Positions 56,247 through 64,000 of a DNA stretch of 64,000 bases are shown one piece after another. The DNA lies in contig NZ_KE007317.1 in assembly GCF_000397065.2 (NCBI RefSeq), forward strand, positions 4,969-68,968. Direction: 5' to 3'. The DNA is from Marinobacter lipolyticus SM19. GTDB lineage: Bacteria; Pseudomonadota; Gammaproteobacteria; Pseudomonadales; Oleiphilaceae. Below the pieces are notes generated by a model. That model made no database searches. It was not told where the DNA came from and saw nothing but the letters and a program-made list of their open reading frames with translations. The number at the start of each line of letters is the position of its first letter. Position 1 is the first letter of the stretch. A program made the position numbers and the translations under genes.

Positions 56247-58664
56247 TCAGGCTTTAGCACGATGATTGGTGCGTAGCCACTTTTCAAAAGCCTCTTCTGG
56301 TACCGGGCGGCTATAGAAATAGCCCTGGGAGTAATCGCAACCTTCATGCTGCAGGAAATGGGTCTGGGCCTCTTCTTCCACACCTTCTGCGATGACTCTC
56401 AAGCCCAGGCTGTGGGCCATATTTATGATGGCCCTGACCAGCGATGCGTCATCCTGCTCCTTGAGGACATCCTGAACAAAGGATTTGTCGATTTTCAGGG
56501 TGTCGAAAGGGTAGCTCTTGAGATAGCTCAGGGCGGAGTACCCGGTACCAAAATCGTCCACTGAAAGCCGGATTCCGGCCTGGTCCAGGTGTTTCAGAAT
56601 CTCTGCGGTTTCTATGGTGTTGTCGAGTATCAGCCGCTCCGTGATTTCCAGTTCGAGGTATTCGGCCTCCAGGCCACTGGATTCCAACGCTTTCAGCACA
56701 ATGTCGCTGAAGTTCGGGTCCCGAAACTGGCGAGGGGATACATTAACCGAGACACCGACATTGGTGCCAGTGATTTCACGCCATTTCATGGCCTTGTGGC
56801 ATGCCTCCTGGAGAACCCATTCGCCGATTGGGATGATCAGACCGGTTTCTTCTGCCAGGGGGATGAAGCGATCTGGCATCACCATTCCCATACTGGGACT
56901 GTTCCATCGAATCAGTGCTTCCGCCGAGCTCAGGGCGCCGGTGTCGGTTTGGACGATGGGCTGGAAGTAGAGTTCGAATTCGTTCTGATCCAGTGCACGG
57001 CGCATCCGTGATTCCATCTGCAGCCGATCGTGGGACACTTCTGTCATCTCAGGTACAAAATGGGCGTAGGAACTCTTGCCTTTGTGCTTGGCCTGGTACA
57101 TGGCCGCATCGGCATGTTGAAGCAGGTTGCCGCTGTTATCGGAGTCGGTCGGGAAAACCGCGATGCCAATACTCGTTGTGACGAAGACTTCCTGATTATT
57201 GAGCAGATACGCGGGTTCAAAGGTCTTCAGTATGCGTTCCGCGACCTGAGACGTGGCATCACCACCGGTCAATCCTGGCAGGATCACCAGAAACTCATCG
57301 CCGCCAAGCCGGGCAACGGTACTGGTACCACGGAGGCAGCTGGAAATCCGGCGCGCTGCCTCAATCAACAGGTTGTCGCCGGCATCGTGACCCATGGTGT
57401 CATTGATGTGCTTGAAGTTATCCAGGTCCAGAAACATAACCCCGACCAGTGAGTTCTCCCGTCTGGCCTGGGCCAGGGCCAGTTTCAGGCGATCAAGGGC
57501 AAGCATGCGGTTCGGCAAACCGGTCAGAATGTCATAGTTGGCCTGGCGTAGCAGTTGCTGCTCGTACCGTTTACGGATGCTGATGTCCTCGCCAAGGATA
57601 AGATAACCCGTTGCTTCGCCTTTGGAATCCTTGATGGGCGTTACGATCAACTGTTCCCAGAAGCGCTCGCCATTGCGACGTACGCTGTTGACTTCCCCTT
57701 GCCAGACGCCGACGCGCTGAACCTGCAGACGAATGGACTGCCACAAGTGCCGGTTTTCCCGGTGGTCCATCGAGGTCTCGGAAATGGCTCCGGGGTGTTT
57801 GCCGATGATGTCCTGGGCGTCATGGCCGGTCAGCTGGGTGAATTTCTGGTTGGCAAATTCAATCCGCCACTGGCGGTCACAGATCAGCACCGACGACGGG
57901 CTCTGTTCAATGGCCTTGGAGAACTTGCGGATTTGTGCTGCATCCCGTTCCTGACGGGCGACATCTTCGTTCAATCGGTCACGCATCTGGTTGAAGGCAT
58001 CGGTGACCTGAGCCAACTCGTCCCGGCGGTTCAACGGGGTATCCGGCCGATCGAGCTTGAGTGGTTCGGCAAGATTGCTCAGGGAAAAATGACGGGCATA
58101 GTTCGCCATGGTGGACAGGTGGCGAGCCACAAAGTACTGGAAAATCCAGATGATCAGAATGGAAACCAGAAATGTCTTGAAGAACTGGGTTACGAGGATA
58201 ACCCCGACCTTCCGTTCCATTTCGCTGTACACGCGGTCAAGGTCCGCGGTCACTGTCAGTTCTCCGAGCTTGAACATTTCATCCCCCTGGTGGATGAGGT
58301 CAAAGCTGTGGGAAGTGGTTTGTGCTTCCGGCGGAACTTCCCCCATGACCAGTTCTGAGTCGGGCTCAATGCGGAGTCTCAGGTGGACAATGTCCGGAAG
58401 GCTGAGAATACCTTCCATTTGGGTTTGTAGCAGTTTCTGGTCCAGGGCCCAAAGGCTGCGGGCAAGGCTGGAGGCGTAACCGGTTTCTACCACAAGCATG
58501 CGGTTGTCGATTCGCAGAAGATCCTTGCTGTAGTCAGAATACAGTTGTATGGCAGAGGCAATCAGTGTGAACGCGGAACTGAAGAGAAGTATCCAGGCGA
58601 GTAACCGGAACGACAGGGGAGAGCCCGTTCGAAAACGTTGGAGACGAGTCGACAGTTTCTGCAT
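56247..58664 (-). CDS. GGDEF-EAL cyclic-di-GMP enzyme with HAMP and PAS domains
   Basis: 805 residues from the ATG at 58664 (an upstream ATG at 58793 would add 43 odd, cysteine-rich residues and is less likely). Two membrane helices (about 18-38 and 165-185) flank a periplasmic sensor domain, then HAMP (about 190-245), PAS (about 255-370), GGDEF and EAL. The GGDEF motif (RLGGDEFLVIL) and EAL motif (AEALIRW) are intact, with DDFGTGYSALSYLK, so both synthesis and breakdown of cyclic-di-GMP are possible. It is the first gene of a run with ackA and pta. Its signal is unknown. Confidence 0.9.
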   Translation of the reverse strand: MQKLSTRLQRFRTGSPLSFRLLAWILLFSSAFTLIASAIQLYSDYSKDLLRIDNRMLVVETGYASSLARSLWALDQKLLQTQMEGILSLPDIVHLRLRIEPDSELVMGEVPPEAQTTSHSFDLIHQGDEMFKLGELTVTADLDRVYSEMERKVGVILVTQFFKTFLVSILIIWIFQYFVARHLSTMANYARHFSLSNLAEPLKLDRPDTPLNRRDELAQVTDAFNQMRDRLNEDVARQERDAAQIRKFSKAIEQSPSSVLICDRQWRIEFANQKFTQLTGHDAQDIIGKHPGAISETSMDHRENRHLWQSIRLQVQRVGVWQGEVNSVRRNGERFWEQLIVTPIKDSKGEATGYLILGEDISIRKRYEQQLLRQANYDILTGLPNRMLALDRLKLALAQARRENSLVGVMFLDLDNFKHINDTMGHDAGDNLLIEAARRISSCLRGTSTVARLGGDEFLVILPGLTGGDATSQVAERILKTFEPAYLLNNQEVFVTTSIGIAVFPTDSDNSGNLLQHADAAMYQAKHKGKSSYAHFVPEMTEVSHDRLQMESRMRRALDQNEFELYFQPIVQTDTGALSSAEALIRWNSPSMGMVMPDRFIPLAEETGLIIPIGEWVLQEACHKAMKWREITGTNVGVSVNVSPRQFRDPNFSDIVLKALESSGLEAEYLELEITERLILDNTIETAEILKHLDQAGIRLSVDDFGTGYSALSYLKSYPFDTLKIDKSFVQDVLKEQDDASLVRAIINMAHSLGLRVIAEGVEEEAQTHFLQHEGCDYSQGYFYSRPVPEEAFEKWLRTNHRAKA

Positions 58665-58825
58665 GTCGTTACAGCCACCCTGACCAAGTGTTCGTGAGAC
58701 GAACGGTTCCTTATCGTAAGGACTATAGCAGCAGTTGTCCTCAAGTGCCTTGTGGATAAAGGGAAATCCGGGAGAAATGTGGCGTGGTTCCAACTTTCAA
58801 AAAAAGCCGCGTTGCATTCGCTGGT

Positions 58826-58839
58826 TTGATTCAGGTCAA
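58826..58839 (+). promoter_or_regulatory. FNR/Anr box upstream of the ccoM-like gene
   Basis: TTGATtcagGTCAA matches the FNR/Anr consensus at 9 of 10 positions. Its centre (58832.5) lies 41.5 bases before an expected start near 58874, with TAATCT at 58862-58867 as -10 (key T, A and T positions present). This is the classic activating class II arrangement. Confidence 0.68.
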
Positions 58840-58905
58840 TAAGAGATCCGCGTGTAGAGCGTAATCTGGGGCTAATCAGATGAAATGATCAGTGGAGATT
58901 GGATT

Positions 58906-59061
58906 ATGTATATGGACGCGGTGGTGATTGCCGGAATTTTAACAGTATTGCTGATACTGGCTTTCTTTGTTGGTGTTGGGATCTTCATTATGAAAGATTC
59001 CAAGCGCCACAGGGGAGAGGGTATAAAGGGGAGTACTCACCAGTCCGGAAAGACTGTTTAG
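58906..59061 (+). CDS. ccoM: CcoM-like small membrane subunit of cbb3 oxidase
   Basis: 51-residue protein: a short polar start (MYMDAVV), one membrane helix (about 5-28; IAGILTVLLILAFFVGVGIF), then IMKDSKRH and a basic, polar tail. The pattern closely resembles CcoM, the small accessory subunit of the Pseudomonas stutzeri cbb3-type cytochrome oxidase, although the tail here is longer. GGAG is 8 bases before the ATG. Upstream lies an Anr box at activating distance, as for cbb3 genes, which supports the call. The gene is short and easily missed; identification by pattern recall, not by alignment. It ends 13 bases before tRNA-Glu on the other strand. Confidence 0.6.
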   Translation: MYMDAVVIAGILTVLLILAFFVGVGIFIMKDSKRHRGEGIKGSTHQSGKTV

Positions 59062-59074
59062 AGTCGGTAAAAAT

Positions 59075-59150
59075 TGGCGTCCCCTAGGGGGTTCGAACCC
59101 CTGTTGCCGCCGTGAAAGGGCGGAGTCCTAGGCCACTAGACGAAGGGGAC
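59075..59150 (-). tRNA. tRNA-Glu (anticodon TTC)
   Basis: 76 bases on the minus strand with acceptor GTCCCCT / AGGGGAC, D arm CGTCTAGTGGCCTAGGAC, anticodon loop CTTTCAC (TTC), T loop TTCGAAC and an encoded CCA. Confidence 0.96.
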
Positions 59151-59189
59151 GCAACGTTCTTACTGACTTGCCTCGTCGAGGTGGCGCGT

Positions 59190-59218
59190 ATATTAAGTAA
59201 GGCTTAATTCGCTGTCAA
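59190..59218 (-). promoter_or_regulatory. tRNA-Glu promoter
   Basis: Perfect TTGACA (59218-59213) and TAATAT (59195-59190) are 17 bases apart on the minus strand. A GC-rich CGCGCC follows the -10, as in stringently controlled stable-RNA promoters. Confidence 0.7.
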
Positions 59219-59265
59219 ACAGTTTTTCTAAAAAAATGCGATTTTGGCTTGTTCCGGCCATTCAT

Positions 59266-60168
59266 TCACCGGATGCAATTCTCCAGGGTTTCTGCCAGGT
59301 CGGGGTAGGTAAACCGGAAGTCCTGCTGTAATAACCGTTGTGGAGTAGCTTGTTGCCCAGTCAGCAGGAGGCGGGACATTTCACCGAGTGCCAGTTTCAG
59401 CACGGGAGCAGGCGCCGGAAAAATGGCTGGCCTTTTGAGGGTGGCAGCCAGGCAGCGGGTGAATTCCCGGTTGGTCACTGGATTGGGGCTGACCACGTTA
59501 TAAGGACCCGTTGCATTCCCGGATTCCAGCATGAAAATCAGTGCCGCAACGACATCGTCACGATGCACCCACGGCATGTACTGATCTCCGCTACCCAGGC
59601 GACCACCAAGACCGAGGCGGAACGGTAACAGCATGCGCTGGAGAAAACCTCCACCAGGGCCCGCGACGACACCGGTTCGCGACAGGCAGACACGGACTCC
59701 TTCCGCCTCGAGCTTAACGGCTTCTGCTTCCCAGTCCCTGCAGAGACGGTGGGTAAACTCGTCGTTTGGCGGTGTTTCCTCATTAACCAGGGTGCTATCC
59801 TGGTTGCCGTAATATCCAACTGCCGAGCCTGAAACGAGTACCCCCGGTTTGTTGTCCCAGCTTTTGACCACGGAAACCAGCTGACAGGTGAGGCCAATAC
59901 GGCTATCCCGCAGTACCTGTTTGCGCTGTTGGCTCCAGCGCTTGTCAGCTATGCCCTCGCCGGCGAGGTTGATAATGCCATCGAAGCCCGGGTGTTCCCG
60001 CAGAAGTTCCAGGTTCGAAATCGCTTCCACCCGACCGCAGGCTGCCCGAACGTCTGTTTCGCTCTGCCGGCTGAGTACCGTCAGGCTGTAACCTTTGGCG
60101 ACCAGCTTCGGGCACAGTACCTGGCCGATGAATCCGGTACCTCCGGTGACTAGAATGCGTTGACTCAT
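59266..60168 (-). CDS. TIGR01777-type NAD-dependent epimerase (YfcH-like)
   Basis: 300 residues of the short-chain dehydrogenase superfamily. The Rossmann motif is TGGTGFIG (residues 8-15). GIINLAGEGIADKRWSQQRKQVLRDSRIG and SGSAVGYYG are typical of the TIGR01777/YfcH group, whose substrate is unknown. The end, RLLLTGQQATPQRLLQQDFRFTYPDLAETLE, is also a group signature. It may be co-transcribed after the CbiX-like gene 41 bases upstream. Confidence 0.86.
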   Translation of the reverse strand: MSQRILVTGGTGFIGQVLCPKLVAKGYSLTVLSRQSETDVRAACGRVEAISNLELLREHPGFDGIINLAGEGIADKRWSQQRKQVLRDSRIGLTCQLVSVVKSWDNKPGVLVSGSAVGYYGNQDSTLVNEETPPNDEFTHRLCRDWEAEAVKLEAEGVRVCLSRTGVVAGPGGGFLQRMLLPFRLGLGGRLGSGDQYMPWVHRDDVVAALIFMLESGNATGPYNVVSPNPVTNREFTRCLAATLKRPAIFPAPAPVLKLALGEMSRLLLTGQQATPQRLLQQDFRFTYPDLAETLENCIR

Positions 60169-60209
60169 TGGATAACTCCCTTATCGCGGTCCCTGAGTGC
60201 CGGACCCGT

Positions 60210-60578
60210 TTATTGTGCCAATCCCTGAGTAACCACGTCGCGAATGGCTTCACCAAGTTGGGGATTTTCTCCAATCGGTGGTGCGAGATGGATGGAAATG
60301 CCGTGGATTTCCTCCAGCGACCGGATCATAGCCGGTACATCCTTGCGGAGGTGACGCCCGGCGGCCAGAAACAAAGGAACGACGGTAAAGCTGCGGACGC
60401 CCTCAAGCACACCCTGTTCGACCACCTGCTCCAACGAGGGCGTGGCCAACTCCATGTAGGCGATATGGGACCCAGGGACGGAATTGACGGTCGGTGCGGC
60501 CAATTGTTCGAATGTGTCGCACCAACGTTTGTCGCTGCTGCCGTGTGCAAGAAGAATAATACGGTGGTCTTCGGGCAT
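60210..60578 (-). CDS. CbiX/SirB-like small chelatase domain protein
   Basis: 122 residues (ATG at 60578 with AGGAGAG 5 bases before it; the frame runs upstream without support). RIILLAHGSSDKRW at the start carries the catalytic-type histidine, and VVPLFLAAGRHLRKDVP carries the second. This is the single-domain CbiX form that inserts Co2+ or Fe2+ into sirohydrochlorin. Whether it makes siroheme or cobalamin is open; the window also holds a B12-dependent reductase. Confidence 0.8.
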   Translation of the reverse strand: MPEDHRIILLAHGSSDKRWCDTFEQLAAPTVNSVPGSHIAYMELATPSLEQVVEQGVLEGVRSFTVVPLFLAAGRHLRKDVPAMIRSLEEIHGISIHLAPPIGENPQLGEAIRDVVTQGLAQ

Positions 60579-60663
60579 GATCTCTCCTGTGAACAATGCT
60601 GGCCCCAATGTCGTAAAGTGTAGCAGGATAGGGCTTTTGTCTGGTGTGTGGGTGTAGCTTCTT

Positions 60664-61266
60664 ATGTTCGATTGGAATGACATTCTGGATTTCTGGTTCG
60701 GGGATCTTGACGAGGAAGGGTTGCCTGACCGCTTTCATCGGAATCGCTGGTTTCACTCTGACCGCAGGTTTGATCAGGAAATCCGCCACCGCTTTCTGTC
60801 CGTTGTGCTGTTTGCATCGGAGAGCGGCCTTGCCCACTGGCGGGCGCAGGCCGGCGGTGCGTTGGCAGAGATTATCCTTTTGGATCAGTTTTCCCGGAAT
60901 ATTTACCGTGGCAATGCTCTCGCCTACGAGCATGATAAGGTTGCAAGAACGCTGGCCAGGCAGGCCATGAACAAAGGTCAGGATATGATGCTGCCAGCGG
61001 TGCACAGAGCCTTCCTGTATATGCCTTTGCAGCACTCCGAACGCCTTGAGGATCAAGATCTGTCCGTTGAGTGTTATGAGCAGTTGGCCGCCTCGGCGGA
61101 TGGCATCCTGGGTGATTTCATGACGAGCTTTGTGCAGTCGGCCCATGATCATCGGGAAATCATTGCTGAGTTTGGTCGTTTTCCCCATCGCAATGCGGTA
61201 CTCAAGCGTCTTTCCACGCCCGGAGAAGAAGAATATCTGAAGAAGGGGCGTCGCTTCGGTCAATAA
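60664..61266 (+). CDS. DUF924 family protein
   Basis: 200 residues of the DUF924 family, an all-helical TPR-like fold. Signatures are ILDFWFGDLDEEGLP near the start, LLDQFSRNIYRGNALAYEHDKVA in the middle and FLYMPLQHSERLEDQ. Function is unknown. The ATG has a weak ribosome-binding site. It is divergent from the CbiX-like gene. Confidence 0.88.
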   Translation: MFDWNDILDFWFGDLDEEGLPDRFHRNRWFHSDRRFDQEIRHRFLSVVLFASESGLAHWRAQAGGALAEIILLDQFSRNIYRGNALAYEHDKVARTLARQAMNKGQDMMLPAVHRAFLYMPLQHSERLEDQDLSVECYEQLAASADGILGDFMTSFVQSAHDHREIIAEFGRFPHRNAVLKRLSTPGEEEYLKKGRRFGQ

Positions 61267-61439
61267 TATTCTCGATAGCGGCCCTAAACACAATTAGCTC
61301 TTAAAAAATGTCGACTGCGTCAACGTTTGTGCCTCTGAATTCCGTCACCATTTACAAAAAGTAACAATAGGTCCGAAGCAATCTCGCCATGCGACTGGCT
61401 TCGTGCCGGGCGTCAGGATGACGACACAAGGTGGCAATC

Positions 61440-62165
61440 ATGGGGCATGTACAGGCACTGAGGCTATGGCAGTCTAGTGAACTTCCCGAGGACCGGTCCT
61501 TCCGGGAATCGATCCATTACAGCGGGCGTAAGACCGCACGGGCGAAAAGCGAATACCGGCGCCTGCAGATTCTTGAGGCGACCTTGCGCATCGCTGCCCG
61601 GGATGGTTTACGGGGCATCAAGCATCGGGCCGTTGCCCGTGAAGCGAAAGTCCCACTGGCGTCGACGACCTACTATTTTCGCGATATCAACGAGCTGATC
61701 AGTGATTCTTTCATGCTGTTTGCGGAAAAGGCACGGGAGGAACTGAGTCATTTCTACGACACCATTAACCTGGTACTCGACAGCATCCCGGACGAGACCC
61801 GACGCCGTGGTGGCGAGGGGCGCAGTGAATTGGCGACACGCCTGACGGCCATCACTACGGCGTATCTGGCAGAACAGTTCTCCGAACGTCGGGAGCAGGT
61901 GCTGGCGGAACAGGTATTCCTGATGGAGTCGCTGAGGGACGAAAGGTTGGCGGACCTGGCGAGGAGTTACCGCAGTGCATGGATTGCCGGTCTGGAGCAG
62001 ATTCTCCAAAGACTTGATTCACCGGCGCCGGCCAGGGACGCTTCGTTGTTGGTCAATGTCGTGCTCGGCCTGGGGTACGACACCATGCTCAATCAGAGAG
62101 TGGCGGATGCGAAAACCCTGGAACAGTCGGTACACAGAATCATATGCATGATTCTCGGATTATAG
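61440..62165 (+). CDS. TetR-family transcriptional regulator
   Basis: 241 residues. The N-terminal domain (about 40-90) has the helix-turn-helix RRLQILEATLRIAARDGLRGIKHRAVAREAKVPLASTTYYFRDINEL, a clear TetR pattern. The first 35 residues are an unusual polar extension. The ligand domain (about 100-235) is all helical. AAGGTGG stands before the ATG at 61440. Target genes and ligand are unknown; TetR proteins often act on adjacent genes, here DUF924 or the L,D-transpeptidase. Confidence 0.87.
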   Translation: MGHVQALRLWQSSELPEDRSFRESIHYSGRKTARAKSEYRRLQILEATLRIAARDGLRGIKHRAVAREAKVPLASTTYYFRDINELISDSFMLFAEKAREELSHFYDTINLVLDSIPDETRRRGGEGRSELATRLTAITTAYLAEQFSERREQVLAEQVFLMESLRDERLADLARSYRSAWIAGLEQILQRLDSPAPARDASLLVNVVLGLGYDTMLNQRVADAKTLEQSVHRIICMILGL

Positions 62166-62320
62166 AAGGCAAACGTCGCTGATTGTGGTGTTTTGTATAA
62201 AATTCGTACATACTGACGGGCGTCCCGATTTTCCCTGTTAGAATAGCCGACACTTGGGCTCTGGCGCGGGCATTTTACCCGCAGTGCTAATTGTTGAGCT
62301 GATCTGACAGGGTTTACAGA

Positions 62321-63043
62321 ATGCTGAAAAATACAATCGCTGGCCGTTTTGGTCTTGTGCTGATAGCCGCACTTTTTCTCCCCACTCAGGGTTCCGCGAC
62401 GTCTTTTGACAATACACTCCTGGCACGACTTTCCGGTGCAGCCCCGAAGCTGAATGTTGAAGTCCTGCAGCAGGCATTGAAAGCATCATCCTGCGCGGTG
62501 TCGAACGGTGTTGAGATGCCGGAGCGACTGGCGGTGATCGATTTTTCCCTGCCATCCAGTGAAGAGCGCCTTTGGATTTTCGATCTGGCCAGCGGGAAGC
62601 TGGTACTCAGGGATCTGGTTGCCCATGGCAAGAACTCCGGAAACCTGGAGTCCACGGCATTCTCCAATATTGAAGGGAGTCACCAGTCCAGCATTGGTCT
62701 GTTCAAAGCCAGTGAATCCTACCGGGGCAAGCACGGCTATTCCCTGCGACTCGATGGGCTGGAGCCCGGCATCAATGATCTGGCTCGACAGCGTGCCATC
62801 GTAATTCATGGGGCGGATTACGTGAATGACAGCTGGGTCCGTGATTATGGCCGTATCGGCCGCAGTCACGGTTGCCCCGCGGTTGACCAGCAAGTGATCC
62901 AGCAGGTGGTGGATAACCTGAAAGGTGGTCAGTTGGTGTTCAAATACTATCCGGACCAGAAATGGCTGCAGTCGTCCGGGTATCTGAACTGCGAGACAGG
63001 TCAGATTGCGGGTGTCGATAAGAGTGGATTGGATAACAGTTGA
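62321..63043 (+). CDS. Murein L,D-transpeptidase catalytic domain protein
   Basis: 240 residues. A signal peptide (residues 1-25, ending GSATS) is followed by a YkuD_2-type domain. The active-site cysteine is in GRIGRSHGCPAVDQQ (near 187), with the preceding histidine in IVIHGADYV. Such secreted enzymes crosslink peptidoglycan or attach lipoproteins. It is monocistronic, followed by the tRNA-Gly promoter. Confidence 0.82.
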   Translation: MLKNTIAGRFGLVLIAALFLPTQGSATSFDNTLLARLSGAAPKLNVEVLQQALKASSCAVSNGVEMPERLAVIDFSLPSSEERLWIFDLASGKLVLRDLVAHGKNSGNLESTAFSNIEGSHQSSIGLFKASESYRGKHGYSLRLDGLEPGINDLARQRAIVIHGADYVNDSWVRDYGRIGRSHGCPAVDQQVIQQVVDNLKGGQLVFKYYPDQKWLQSSGYLNCETGQIAGVDKSGLDNS

Positions 63044-63084
63044 TCACCAGGCGTTGGCAGGGTTAAAAACTTGCCAAAAAGTGG

Positions 63085-63112
63085 TTGACGCCCGCGAACG
63101 AATCCGTAGAAT
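63085..63112 (+). promoter_or_regulatory. tRNA-Gly promoter
   Basis: TTGACG (63085-63090) and TAGAAT (63107-63112) are 16 bases apart, about 37 bases before the tRNA. Confidence 0.65.
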
Positions 63113-63148
63113 ACGCCTCCGTTGTCGGCATCAAGTCAGCAACTATAA

Positions 63149-63224
63149 GCGGGAATAGCTCAGTTGGTAGAGCACAACCTTGCCAAGGTTGGGGTCGCGA
63201 GTTCGAATCTCGTTTCCCGCTCCA
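63149..63224 (+). tRNA. tRNA-Gly (anticodon GCC)
   Basis: 76 bases with acceptor GCGGGAA / TTCCCGC, anticodon loop TTGCCAA (GCC), T loop TTCGAAT and an encoded CCA. Confidence 0.97.
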
Positions 63225-63232
63225 GATTCCGG

Positions 63233-63270
63233 AAACCCGGCCCCTGAAAAGGCCGGGTTTCTTCGTTTTT
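63233..63270 (+). terminator. Terminator of tRNA-Gly
   Basis: AAACCCGGCC and GGCCGGGTTT form a perfect 10-bp stem with an 8-base loop and a T-rich tail. Confidence 0.85.
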
Positions 63271-63355
63271 AAGCGCTGCATTCCCGCGTTTCCTGATCCA
63301 ACTCGGTTATACTCTTCGCCCAACCTTTCAGTTTTTAGCGACGGTGGGAGGAAGT

Positions 63356-64000
63356 GTGAGAGTCCATTCCCTGTATATCTATCCGGTGAAATCCCTGGCC
63401 GGTATTCCGGTGCCTTTTTTTGATATGGACGACTTCGGTCCGGCGGGCGACCGTCGCTGGATGATTGTTGATTCCGACCGGCGGTTCGTCACTCAACGCG
63501 ACTACCCGATGCTGGCCAGGGTCCATACGGCGCTTGAGGGGGATTGTGTTAGGGTGAGCATCCCGGGTGAGGGTGACTACCTGCTACAACCGGGTGAAGA
63601 AGAGGCGCGGGTGCTGGTCTGGCGTGACTGGGTCAAGGCCGTTTACAGCGCGGCAGAAGCGTCTGAAGCCTTGAGCCGATTCTGCGGCGTAGACTTCCGT
63701 TTTGTCTACATGCCGGACACGGCTTTTCGGCGAGTGGATGCTGGCCGGGTTACCGAAGAGCGCAGAGTGAGTTTTGCGGATGGATTTCCGTTCCTGGTCA
63801 CCAACCTTGCCTCTCTGGATGAGTTGAACAGCAGACTCGAGACGCCAGTAGAGATACGTCGCTTTCGCCCCAATATCGTGGTTGAAGGGGCTACGGCGTG
63901 GAGCGAGGATGATTGGCGGCAGTTAATGATCGGTGAGCAGGCATTCAGTCTTGTTAAACCCTGTTCCCGCTGCGTGATGACCACAGTTGATCCGGATACC
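63356..64000 (+). CDS. MOSC domain protein (YcbX-like), cut by the window edge
   Basis: The first 215 residues of a protein of the MOSC family. The N-terminal beta-barrel domain starts MRVHSLYIYPVKSLAG, and the MOSC part contains FRPNIVVEG and the conserved cysteine motif KPCSRCVMTTVDPDT near the window end. MOSC proteins bind molybdenum cofactor sulfur; YcbX acts in detoxifying N-hydroxylated bases. The start is a GTG with GGGAGG 4 bases before it. The C terminus, possibly a ferredoxin-like domain, is outside the window. Confidence 0.86.
   Translation, partial: MRVHSLYIYPVKSLAGIPVPFFDMDDFGPAGDRRWMIVDSDRRFVTQRDYPMLARVHTALEGDCVRVSIPGEGDYLLQPGEEEARVLVWRDWVKAVYSAAEASEALSRFCGVDFRFVYMPDTAFRRVDAGRVTEERRVSFADGFPFLVTNLASLDELNSRLETPVEIRRFRPNIVVEGATAWSEDDWRQLMIGEQAFSLVKPCSRCVMTTVDPDT

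Noticed and set aside
58665..58793. N-terminal extension of the GGDEF-EAL protein
   Set aside because: The added residues are polar and cysteine-rich with no ribosome-binding site, while the ATG at 58664 is followed by a normal membrane-anchor start.
58899..59087. 62-codon frame overlapping the ccoM-like gene
   Set aside because: It is in another frame, its product has no membrane helix or known pattern, and the ribosome-binding site fits the ATG at 58906 instead.

Overview
The window looks like a core chromosomal segment of a marine gammaproteobacterium, most probably Marinobacter or a close relative. The evidence is a split class II ribonucleotide reductase (NrdJa/NrdJb) as in pseudomonads, a DUF6160-type secreted protein, and the long gammaproteobacterial blocks queA-tgt-yajC-secD-secF, suhB-trmJ-cysE-iscR-iscS and ndk-rlmN-pilW-rodZ-ispG-hisS-yfgM-bamB-der. 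There are also Anr(FNR)-type and RpoN-type sites and a CcoM-like cbb3 oxidase peptide. Genus is inferred from gene content and protein style, not from a search. I saw no insertion sequence, prophage, CRISPR array or defence island.

Layout. 1-586: no supportable gene. 587-3449 (-): nrdJa-nrdJb behind a promoter with a pair of NrdR-like boxes 31 bp apart. 4013-4831 (+): secreted DUF6160-like protein. 4901-7649 (-): a TrpXYZ-type ABC importer. 7940-10248 (+): acyl-CoA synthetase and a hot-dog thioesterase-like protein; a perfect Anr box lies between the divergent blocks. 10273-13127 (-): a ferric-iron importer (binding protein and fused permease, no ATPase) under a Fur-like site. 13316-15733 (+): PilZ protein, lipoprotein and a degenerate HD-GYP protein. 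15758-16879 (-): lipoprotein. 17153-19712 (+): ABC-2 exporter and queF. 19731-21483 (-): membrane class III cyclase and a DUF962 protein. 21799-33193 (+): flagellar rod/hook/ring genes flgB to flgL, with RpoN-type promoters before flgB and flgF. 33277-38892 (+): tRNA-Leu, queA, tgt, yajC, secD, secF, followed by a REP-like inverted pair. 39093-39905 (-): a SuhB-like protein lacking active-site aspartates. 40077-43468 (+): trmJ, cysE, iscR, iscS, with the rest of the isc operon absent. 43539-52830 (+): ndk to der. 52846-58664 (-): a GGDEF-EAL protein followed by ackA and pta. 58906-59061 (+): a small ccoM-like gene with its own Anr box. 59075-64000: tRNA-Glu, an epimerase, a CbiX-like protein, DUF924, TetR, an L,D-transpeptidase, tRNA-Gly and a MOSC protein cut by the window edge.

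How the parts fit. Queuosine synthesis appears twice (queF; queA-tgt). Cyclic-di-GMP appears as a binding protein, a probable non-catalytic HD-GYP protein and an intact GGDEF-EAL enzyme placed upstream of acetate overflow genes. Micro-oxic control (Anr) is suggested at two sites. The items most worth checking are the CcoM-like small gene, the SuhB homologue that lost its metal-binding aspartates, and the truncated isc locus whose IscS also lacks the IscU-docking tail. I did not find an obviously new multi-gene system.
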